A stretch of 64,000 nt of DNA from Pseudobacteriovorax sp. Lineage in GTDB: Bacteria; Bdellovibrionota_B; Oligoflexia; Oligoflexales; Oligoflexaceae. The translations under genes were made by a program, and so were the position numbers. Every line of letters begins with the position of its first letter. The first letter of the stretch is position 1. The notes beneath the pieces were generated by a model, which searched no databases, was not told the DNA's origin, and saw only the letters and a list, made by a program, of their open reading frames with translations. The stretch covers positions 1-64,000 of the forward strand of contig JABSRP010000042.1 in NCBI GenBank assembly GCA_013215145.1. Direction: 5' to 3'. Below, in pieces: positions 35,507 through 42,554 of the stretch.

Positions 35507-35549
35507 TATTCCCGACACTACCCTAATCATCTCTCGTGAGAGCATAAAA

Positions 35550-35590
35550 CCAAAAAAATATGACCCCCCATGACTCATTCATGGAGGGCC
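35550..35590 (-). terminator. terminator of the amylase gene
   Basis: On the reverse strand CCCTCCATGA pairs with TCATGGGGGG around a short loop, followed after a few bases by a run of seven T. It lies 30 bp past the amylase stop. Confidence 0.75.
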
Positions 35591-35620
35591 CTTAAGCAGT
35601 GATTATTATCTATCGCAAAA

Positions 35621-37048
35621 CTATTGTAATAGCGATTGATTGATATACATGACGCTAGACCTAGCTCCGATAGATATCGTTTGGTTGCCAGAAGCAACAC
35701 TTATCTGATTCTGATTTAGCATATTGATATAGCTGCCCGAAGTTAACCCTAAATCCACGTTAATCTGAAACGGCTCACCACATTTATTGATACCGACAAG
35801 CGCTCGGTCGCCGCGACGGAAAGCGTAGATGCAGTCATTAATAAATAAGGTCTCCTGTCCTGTGCCATTGACAAGATTGCGAAAGTGAATCTTCGGCCAA
35901 AGCTCTTGATCGCGGTGTGCCATCTTCCAACGATCTTCGCGTAGTCCATCTTCGATGCCTAGATCGGAGTAGATATGAGGAGCACCATCAGCGCGACCAA
36001 GGATGTAGGTATAGGCTAAATCCTCGTCAACGGGATCTAAGATCATAAAGCGAAAACCGTCGTTGTTGGGGATATCATGGTTGACTGTGAAGGTGATGGC
36101 GCGATCTCCAGCAAGGGCTCCTTTGCTAAACACTGGGTTCTCTAGGGACCGTAACGACCCACCAAAGCCAAAGGCTTGCCTGATAGTAGCCTGCAGAGGG
36201 AAGTCCATAAAGTCCATGGAGGTGGTGGACAGGTAAGGTCCTAGATCCCGATCGAAAGACCCAGAATCAGCAATGACCTCACCAAAGATAAACATCCCTT
36301 CTGTGATGTCATCGGTGAAAAGCTGAGAGAAGTAGGCCTCTTCCATATGTTTGACAGCGTCGACGCGAAAGCCTTTGATGCCGAGATCTTTGAGTTTGCG
36401 GAGGTAGGTTTGGTGTACGTTAAGGGTCCAAGAATTGTTCAGGTCAAGATCAGGAAGTCCTTAATCACCCGGTCCTCCGCAAAGCCTTCCGTTGATCACG
36501 TGCTCACGGTTCCACCACTCGGTGATACAGTAAGCTGGTTTGAAATCACTAGCTTGAAACAGACCTCCTACACCATAGGTATCACGCACAAATTGTGGTG
36601 GATAACTAAGATCAAAGTTGGGTCCTAAGTTTGCCATATGGTTAAGCACGAGATCAGCTATGATGCCGATGCCTCTTTTTTCCGCTTCATCAATAAGGTT
36701 TTTTAGTTGGCTTTCATTACCTAAGGGTCCATCGATGATGCGGTAATCGAGTGGCTGGTAGCGCCCCCACCAGGGACCGCCGTTGCTGAGTTGTGGTGGT
36801 GAGATTTGGATAAAGGCGACTCCTGCTTGATCAAGGGTCGCTAGTTCGCCAACGATACGATCGTAGGGGTAGTTAAACATGTGGACGATGACGTTAGATT
36901 TTGCGGATTGAAAGGTTGCTAGGGCATCTGAACCAGCGTTGAAGGTATTTGACGTCTGTTCAAGTTCTTTACCAGATGGTCCGTTAGACTGTGAACAGCC
37001 GAACTGTAGCAAGACGAAGAAGGATAAGAACAACGTTACTGTCTTCAT
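35621..37048 (-). pseudogene. secreted alpha-amylase (GH13) with an in-frame stop
   Basis: 476 codons from the ATG at 37048 (GGAG upstream). Lipoprotein-type N-terminus (FFVLLQFGC). GH13 regions are in order and in one frame: GVAFIQISPPQ, WWGRYQPLDYRI, region I DLVLNHMA, the calcium-site-like region near GGPGD, region II GFRVDAVKH (nucleophile Asp), region III GEVIADS (acid/base Glu), region IV FTVNHD. A TAA at 36461-36463 interrupts the frame between GGPGD and GLPDLDLN. Both halves share the frame, so it is a nonsense change and not a frameshift. The first half ends before any catalytic residue. All catalytic residues survive downstream, so the stop looks recent, or is an error. Confidence 0.85.
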
Positions 37049-37439
37049 AATCAACTCCAATGATAAAAGTTATCAGTCGTGGCAACCAAAGTTAGACTAG
37101 CATGGATAATTCGCTGCAGCCAAACACCCTGATCTGCCAAAAAACCTATTATAGTAGGCCTATTTTACCGTGTAAAGATGTTGGTAAATTACAACAACGC
37201 TACAATCGCTAAGGAATCAGGTTCTTACAAACTTCCTGTGACAGCTGATAATCACAAGTAATCACCTTGCTTTTATTATTTTTAAACGCAGCATTGCCTT
37301 AATCTGCTGCTGTTTTTAAAAAACGAGGGGAAAACTTGGCGACATCGGTATGTTAAGCTGACGATTTTTGCGTAGGTGACTGACTCATATGAATAGGATT
37401 TAAAACTTTTATAAAGCGTATTTTTTTTGTTTTCTTCTA

Positions 37440-37579
37440 TGTTACCAACGTTTTTTATCCTTTGTTACCAGTGTTTATGCGCTTATGTTACCACTACACT
37501 GCTACTTTGTTACCGCTGTTTTTTATGTTGATGTTACCACTTGCATGTTTACTTTTGGTGATTTGAGTCTATGTTACCA
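37440..37579. repeat. array of six TGTTACC(A) direct repeats
   Basis: TGTTACC begins at 37440, 37463, 37486, 37508, 37532 and 37572. The first five are spaced 22-24 bp, about two helical turns, and all six point the same way. Five of six continue with A, and spacers are T-rich. The arrangement resembles an iteron or multi-operator array. It lies about 390 bp upstream of the amylase start. Confidence 0.75.
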
Positions 37580-37645
37580 GTGCTTTGTTTGTTTTGGAGG
37601 TTTGTGCTTCGTTTGGAAATATGTGGTATGGGTTGGATGTTTTTA

Positions 37646-37783
37646 GATCTCCACGCGTTGGATATGATAGCTCGCACGATGAAAACACTACGCCTCGATG
37701 GGGTTTTTCTTGGTGGCGGGGTTTTTGGGTTCGGCTTCATAAGTTTTCATCGTGCGAGCTATCATATCCAACGCGTGGAGATC
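37646..37783 (-). repeat. private-arm palindrome with 66-bp core, element 4
   Basis: The core at 37682-37747 reads on the reverse strand AAAACTTATGAAGCCGA, 34 A/C-rich nt, then GAGGCGTAGTGTTTT. Arms 37646-37681 and 37748-37783 are perfectly complementary over 36 bp. Same subtype as element 1. Both share ATAGAC(A/T)GCC just outside the right arm. Confidence 0.92.
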
Positions 37784-37947
37784 ATAGACAGCCCCTTCAT
37801 TAGGTGTTTCCATATCGAGTTTTGAGGATCTTTTGGAGCCTATGCTTTCTTTTATAATTAAGCGGTGATGAACGTACAACACTATTTAAGTCAGCAAATT
37901 AGACCTTAGTCAGATGACATCATCACCATGAACAGATAACTTTCTAT

Positions 37948-38085
37948 GATCTCACGTTGGTTTAGATGAAGTATGTGATTGGAAAAACTTATGGAGTCGA
38001 ACCCAAAGATATGACCAATCAAACCCTATTCATTGAGGCGCAATGTTTTTTTAATCACCTTCTTAATCTAAATCAACGTGAGATC
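37948..38085 (+). repeat. private-arm palindrome with 66-bp core, element 5
   Basis: The core at 37984-38049 reads AAAACTTATGGAGTCGA, 34 nt, then GAGGCGCAATGTTTT. Arms 37948-37983 and 38050-38085 pair at 30 of 36 positions. Three of the six exceptions are G-T pairs that would still pair in RNA. The most diverged palindrome of the family, only 165 bp from element 4, which has unrelated arms. Confidence 0.88.
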
Positions 38086-38102
38086 TTAAAATATCCACAA
38101 TC

Positions 38103-38132
38103 CAAAAAGGGATCAACCTTTCGATTGATCCC
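38103..38132 (-). terminator. rho-independent terminator
   Basis: On the reverse strand GGGATCAA pairs with TTGATCCC around an 8-nt loop, followed by five T. It terminates the crystallin-like gene. Confidence 0.85.
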
Positions 38133-38177
38133 CCTAAATATCGCATTTCAAATGTAAAGCTTAGCCATTCGGCTAAC

Positions 38178-39119
38178 TTAGAATGATAGTGGAGGAATCA
38201 TAAATCCACAGCCACCTGAGACTAGCTTCCATCGTCCATTCTCACAGCGATAGTTTTTCACGCCATTGAGTGGCGCGCAAGACTCTGACTTCGTACGACC
38301 ATTGGTGCACTGAGGACGAGAGACGACTTTTCTCTTCTCTACTGTTACGGAAGAGACTTTGTTGTCGAGATTTGCCGGAAGGTTCACCTTATCACCGCGG
38401 TAAGTGCGGCATGTTCCTGCTGCATTGGTTCGGTCACAGACTTTTACCTGAACACCCTTACCAATTTTTAGAGAGGAAATTTTATTATTGCCGACAACGT
38501 TTAGCTCATGAGAGTTGTATCGTCCTTTGGCAAAAAGTTGTTTGCGTCCTTCTTGTGATCTGTCGCGGAAGGCAGAAACAGTACTTTCTTGGAGGAAGGC
38601 AGATTTAGCTAAAAGCAAAACGACTTTTTGTGATTGTTCTTGCCACGAGTCGCCAGCATCGACTTCTGCGATACGATCAATGGAGTCGATAAATGCATCT
38701 AGAGTATCCTTCGAGATATCGCCTTCGGAATCGACCTCATCATCGTTACCAGATATTAAGTTGATTACGAACTTGATCACGTCCCAAGCGATCACTCTCC
38801 AATCAATGGCTTCGTCGATATCGATGTCTGATTTGTCCTCGTCAATTTTTCCATTCTTCATTACGACTGTAAAAGTCACTCTATCGTCATGGGCCCATCT
38901 TTTATAGTGTCTGAAATGCCCACTGACGCGAAAGGTATCATCGTTGAACTGGGTATTGATTTTACGGAAGTTCCAACGATGATCATAGAGTCTATGCTTC
39001 TCTAACTTGGTTCCTTCTAGAGCTGCACTCACAGCTTTTTTCTCTGCCTCAGTTAACGCGAAACTTAGCGATGATACTGATAATCCGACTGCTAAAAGTA
39101 GTGTGCGAAGTTTGAACAT
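38178..39119 (-). CDS. secreted protein with beta-gamma-crystallin domain
   Basis: 313 aa from the ATG at 39119 (GGAG upstream). Signal peptide MFKLRTLLLAVGLSVSSLS. Residues about 20-190 are an acidic region with a helical hydrophobic part (WRVIAWDVIKFVINLI). Residues about 205-270 are one beta-gamma-crystallin unit: two Greek keys, each with the calcium motif N/D-N/D-x-x-S-S (NNKISSLKI and DNKVSSVTV), plus CDRTNAAGTCRTYRG. The C-terminus is Cys-rich (PQCTNG, ESCAPLNG, YRCENGRWKL, GGCG). Bacterial crystallin domains bind calcium and add stability. Role unknown. Confidence 0.8.
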   Translation of the reverse strand: MFKLRTLLLAVGLSVSSLSFALTEAEKKAVSAALEGTKLEKHRLYDHRWNFRKINTQFNDDTFRVSGHFRHYKRWAHDDRVTFTVVMKNGKIDEDKSDIDIDEAIDWRVIAWDVIKFVINLISGNDDEVDSEGDISKDTLDAFIDSIDRIAEVDAGDSWQEQSQKVVLLLAKSAFLQESTVSAFRDRSQEGRKQLFAKGRYNSHELNVVGNNKISSLKIGKGVQVKVCDRTNAAGTCRTYRGDKVNLPANLDNKVSSVTVEKRKVVSRPQCTNGRTKSESCAPLNGVKNYRCENGRWKLVSGGCGFMIPPLSF

Positions 39120-39412
39120 GGTTTTTCTCCTTTTGTTCGGTTCGTGTTTTTCCGACTTCTCTTGGTTTCTCAAAAAGTCAGTAGGAAATTTTGATTGATT
39201 GGTTTTCCTACACAGAAAACGGAGCTTGACTATTTTTCATGCAGTGAGTGCGAGCTTTTTTCTGAAAAATTTGGCTAAGCAAGACTAAGTCAGTAAAACT
39301 ACTTGGAATCGCGATAGCATTTTTTTTGAACAACTCTTGGAATCAGATTTAGAAGACTCTCATCAAGAATGTGGAGGATAGCAATAAATAATTCATATTG
39401 TTGGGATTCCCT

Positions 39413-40261
39413 ATGAAACACCTATTTGTATTATCAATTCTGTTGATTCCTACCCTTAAAGTTCAGGCTGAACCTATCTATATAGAGGGCGGCCCGCTGG
39501 AGTCAGGAAAAATCTTTTTGAATTGTCAGATCAATCAAACCAGGGATAAGTGCTTTTTTGATTCGGGCAAGCGCGGAATCACTGTCCTAAATACGCCTGA
39601 TTTTGCATCAATGAAAAAACATGGTGAGATCCGTGAGTCCAGCGCTTCAGGAGCTGTGATCGCCTGTGACAGGGTAACTCCCAAATCGATACGTGTCGCG
39701 TCTTCAGTTAGCTTCGATCAACAGTCCATTGCCAGATGCCCCTTTTCTGAAAAACTCCCTAAGATTTCTGTGGGTATTGATCCCTTTAAAGACTCTGTAG
39801 TCCGCTTTGACTTTCAGGTAAAAAAACTATCCTTTGCCAATAAGTCATTGAAGGGGGTCAAGCAGGCGAGTGAGTGGCGCACAGAGCCCAAAGGCCATAT
39901 CGCTTTGCCGGTTACTATCGATCAACTGGATGTTTATGGTATCTGGGACACGGGAGCGGGCTTGACCTCTGTGGATACGGCTTATGTTACAAAACATCCC
40001 GATAAGTTCACCTTTGTCCAAGAACTGACCACAGGTATCGATGCTACGGGAAACCCCGTTAAGATGAAGCTCTACAAACTGAAAGCATTATCTATCTTAG
40101 GGACGAAGTTTGCTGACATATCGGTGCTTGCCTTTGACTTTAAACCGATTAGACCCTACTTCAATAGAGACGTTCAGTTGATCCTTGGTTTTAATCTGTT
40201 GTCCAAGAAGAATTGGGTTTTGGATTTTCCTAATCGTATGATTTTGCCTGAGGCTTTTTGA
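39413..40261 (+). CDS. secreted pepsin/retropepsin-like aspartic protease homologue
   Basis: 282 aa from the ATG at 39413. Signal peptide (MKHLFVLSILLIPTLKVQA). Two lobes are visible. The first has a degenerate motif CFFDSGKRGITVL; the second has the canonical active-site motif GIWDTGAGLTSVD and the late hydrophobic-Gly motif LILGFNLL. That gives a two-lobe aspartic-protease layout in which the first Asp motif is DSG and the second DTG, as in pepsins. Protease activity is plausible but unproven. Monocistronic, with a terminator shared with the convergent nuclease gene. Confidence 0.75.
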   Translation: MKHLFVLSILLIPTLKVQAEPIYIEGGPLESGKIFLNCQINQTRDKCFFDSGKRGITVLNTPDFASMKKHGEIRESSASGAVIACDRVTPKSIRVASSVSFDQQSIARCPFSEKLPKISVGIDPFKDSVVRFDFQVKKLSFANKSLKGVKQASEWRTEPKGHIALPVTIDQLDVYGIWDTGAGLTSVDTAYVTKHPDKFTFVQELTTGIDATGNPVKMKLYKLKALSILGTKFADISVLAFDFKPIRPYFNRDVQLILGFNLLSKKNWVLDFPNRMILPEAF

Positions 40262-40280
40262 TTTCGAATATAAAACGATA

Positions 40281-40328
40281 ATGGGATATTGTTCTGCCAG
40301 GGGCATTAATATCCATCTTGCTTTTTTC
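40281..40328 (+). terminator. possible terminator
   Basis: ATGGGATATT (40281-40290) pairs with AATATCCAT (40308-40316) with one bulged G, then CTTG and six T. Between convergent genes. Confidence 0.5.
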
Positions 40329-40364
40329 AATTGGCTTACAATAGGTGAAATGTAGCAGTCTAAT

Positions 40365-41315
40365 TTATCGTAGGCTAATCTCCATCATAATAGGTATATG
40401 ATCTGAGCCTAAATCTGTAGTTTCCGGGTAGCTCCTTATTACCGATTGCACTCCCTTGTTAAACAAAACATGGTCGATAGGAATCCAAAGCGGTGGGAAG
40501 AACGATGGCCAGCTGGGAGTCAGTAGCGTATCGATCACGGAGACTTGAAGAACATCGCCTTCGGTTATTTGAGCAAAGCTTGGTGACCAAGCTGTGATAT
40601 TGAGATCACCCACTACTATCAGAGGATCATCAGTTTGCTTTGCTTTTTCTGCGATGCGGCTGAGGTGCTTGTTTCTGTCTTGCCAATACCGTTTGTTGAT
40701 AGGAGGGATGGCATGAGTCCCAATGATCTCTAGCTGCTTTCCTTCAAATTCGATGCTTGCGTGAATCGATGGCAGATTCAGATCACTAAAAGATACTATG
40801 GATTGGTTGACAAATGCTTTCTTACTATAGAGTTTGATGCCAAAATTATCGGATCTGATGCGTTGAATCTGATAGGGATAGATGCTTTCTAACGGGCGCA
40901 GATTCTGGCTCCAAGCTTTGTTCAATTCTATCAGTAAGACTAAGTCGGGGTTCTCCTTCTGAATCAGCTCGATAAGCTTAGAGTACTTTGTATTGGACGT
41001 ATTGACATTAAATTGCAGCATCTTAATAGAGGTGCTTGTGGAGCTATCAAGTTGTGAGGAAGGCGCGTGTGTATGAGTCAAGAGCATCCAGATGCTAAAG
41101 AGAGATCCTAAGCTGCAGATAAGGACCTTTTTCCAATCTCGGCAAAGAATCATCGATAGACTTGCTAGGATCATGATGATGAGATATTGCAGCTGAAAAT
41201 GACTGAACAGATCGAGGAACCAAAATTGGCTACCACCCAATGAAATAAAGGAGCATAGGATAGAGAGCAAGGCGAGGTACCAAAGGCGTTTATTGATGGC
41301 ATTGATGAATGTCAT
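40365..41315 (-). CDS. membrane-anchored endonuclease/exonuclease/phosphatase-family enzyme
   Basis: 316 aa. Three N-terminal membrane helices (residues about 10-30, 42-58, 65-80), then an EEP domain: KMLQFNVN, the metal-binding Glu in LVLLIELN, IGTHAIPP, the Asn/Asp pair of VVGDLNITAWS, PIDHVLFN and the catalytic GSDHIPI. It faces the periplasm or outside by topology. The family cleaves phosphodiesters in nucleic acids or phospholipids; this membrane type is usually annotated only as EEP protein. The start has GAGG upstream. Confidence 0.88.
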   Translation of the reverse strand: MTFINAINKRLWYLALLSILCSFISLGGSQFWFLDLFSHFQLQYLIIMILASLSMILCRDWKKVLICSLGSLFSIWMLLTHTHAPSSQLDSSTSTSIKMLQFNVNTSNTKYSKLIELIQKENPDLVLLIELNKAWSQNLRPLESIYPYQIQRIRSDNFGIKLYSKKAFVNQSIVSFSDLNLPSIHASIEFEGKQLEIIGTHAIPPINKRYWQDRNKHLSRIAEKAKQTDDPLIVVGDLNITAWSPSFAQITEGDVLQVSVIDTLLTPSWPSFFPPLWIPIDHVLFNKGVQSVIRSYPETTDLGSDHIPIMMEISLR

Positions 41316-41616
41316 GGATCCTCGAATGTTTGTGTGAACGGTTGACTAGAATAATGTTTATAGGGATCTTTTGAAAGCTATTATAGGTTATTGACACCTT
41401 CAGCTTTAAGCTCTGGATTGTTTGTTGACTTTATGGCGCAGTGTTTTACTGATAATACTTCAATATCCTATAAACAGGCACTTGAAGAGACATTATAGTT
41501 TTTTGAAATATTTTGTCTCTCCTTGTGTCTTAAGAACTGATAGGAATTCCTACACTTATTAAAAAAGACTATTTTTTCGTGCTTATTTTAAGCATTGGCG
41601 TTGGTGAGGTGGCTCG
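41316..41616. other. 301-bp divergent intergenic region
   Basis: AT-rich and with no visible repeat, RNA gene or operator. It should hold the promoters of the EEP gene and the small membrane protein gene. Confidence 0.4.
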
Positions 41617-41847
41617 ATGAATAAAACATTTTTTGATAAACATGGTCAAATGATACAGGTCGAAACCATCGACAAATCCCTCTGGCCTAAGACGTCTAAG
41701 GAGTGGGGGATCATCCTTCTGCTCCCTTTTTTTGTTGGCTTGTTGGCTACCATGACCATATTTCTGTGGGATAGCATTCAGCGAACTCATTATGCTAACC
41801 AGTCTGAAGTTCATCTCGGATTTCTATACGGACTTCCAGCTCTATAG
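41617..41847 (+). CDS. small single-span membrane protein
   Basis: 76 aa with GAGG 7 nt upstream. Polar N-terminus (about 30 residues), one membrane helix (WGIILLLPFFVGLLATMTIFLW in two overlapping parts), and a C-terminal tail of about 25 residues. No family known. Followed by another small membrane protein on the same strand. Confidence 0.6.
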   Translation: MNKTFFDKHGQMIQVETIDKSLWPKTSKEWGIILLLPFFVGLLATMTIFLWDSIQRTHYANQSEVHLGFLYGLPAL

Positions 41848-41974
41848 AAAAAGCTTCAAGGTCATCCGCTTTGAAAATGATATACAACTGAATGCCGTAG
41901 CCATCGTATAAGATATGGCTTCAGTGATTTAGTTAAGAATATACATGACCAGTGACTCGATATAAGGAATAGAT

Positions 41975-42253
41975 ATGATCATCTTAGTATATATTGCCCT
42001 GCTTTTTCTCATTTTTTGGCTTTTTGCTCAGGCGAGAACAGATTCTCATCAGCGGACTATAGAAGTCCGAACTGTGGATAAGCAAACAGGGGAGGTGACC
42101 GTCAGCTATAGAAAGGTCAAAGATAAACAAACAGCTAGCCAAAAGGCTGCTAGTGATACCATAGAAGTCCTCCGTAATGCGGTGCTATATGTGGGGGCGT
42201 TTCTTGGGATAGTTGCGTTTGTGGTTCTTTTCGTCTCGATGGTTCGAGGCTGA
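41975..42253 (+). CDS. small two-span membrane protein
   Basis: 92 aa with AAGGAAT upstream. Helix 1 (IILVYIALLFLIFWLFAQA), a charged middle (VRTVDKQTGEVTVSYRKVKD) and helix 2 (LYVGAFLGIVAFVVLFVSMV). No family known. Palindromic element 6 lies about 100 bp downstream. Confidence 0.65.
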   Translation: MIILVYIALLFLIFWLFAQARTDSHQRTIEVRTVDKQTGEVTVSYRKVKDKQTASQKAASDTIEVLRNAVLYVGAFLGIVAFVVLFVSMVRG

Positions 42254-42358
42254 ATACATTCTATTTGATGATATTCGCGGGAGATCAAGGGACTTTTAAT
42301 CAATACTTTTCTATAAAAAGGAGGTCTTTTGGGTTTAACTTTCGGTTATGTCTAAGCC

Positions 42359-42486
42359 CTCTTCCTAGTATTTTATCTTTATATGTATGAAAACTTATGG
42401 AGCCGATCCACTAGCCCCGAATAGAAGTAACGTCCCTCGAACGGCGCAATGTTTTCGTACATATAAAGATAAAATACTAGGAAGAG
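42359..42486 (+). repeat. private-arm palindrome with 66-bp core, element 6
   Basis: The core at 42390-42455 reads AAAACTTATGGAGCCGA, 34 nt, then ACGGCGCAATGTTTT. Arms 42359-42389 and 42456-42486 pair at 30 of 31 positions, the exception being T-G. The pairing continues imperfectly a few bases outwards. Located in a 301-bp region between convergent genes. Confidence 0.92.
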
Positions 42487-42554
42487 AGTTTACAAAAGAA
42501 ACCAAAAAAAACGACCGGCAGTCACCCACCGATCCTTCCACTTACCGAATTGTA

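Larger units (their letters stand above)
37049..38177. other. 1.1-kb intergenic region with repeat array and two palindromic elements
   Basis: The largest gene-free stretch of the window. It contains the TGTTACC array (37440-37579), palindromic elements 4 and 5 and the terminator of the next reverse-strand gene. It lies upstream of the amylase gene and downstream of the crystallin-like gene. No coding frame with a ribosome binding site. Confidence 0.7.

Noticed and set aside
36347..36470. Two separate genes for the amylase halves
   Set aside because: Both halves lie in the same frame and complete one GH13 domain; the second half has no ribosome binding site or signal peptide.
16776..42455. 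The 66-bp cores read as a 22-residue peptide (KTYG-A-E/D-P ... EAQCF) in one frame
   Set aside because: Element 2 has TAA and element 4 has TAG inside that frame, start codons and ribosome binding sites are not conserved, and the arms add unrelated residues. The shared residues follow from the conserved DNA ends.
16743..42486. Integron attC sites
   Set aside because: No R'/R'' core-site pair (GTTRRRY/RYYYAAC) bounds the elements, no cassette-like gene spacing and no integrase gene in the window; the stems rather than the loops vary.
16743..42486. Simple rho-independent terminators
   Set aside because: The arms are far longer than terminator stems, the 66-nt loop is conserved, and no U-tract follows most of them. 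Separate ordinary terminators exist beside elements 3 and 5.
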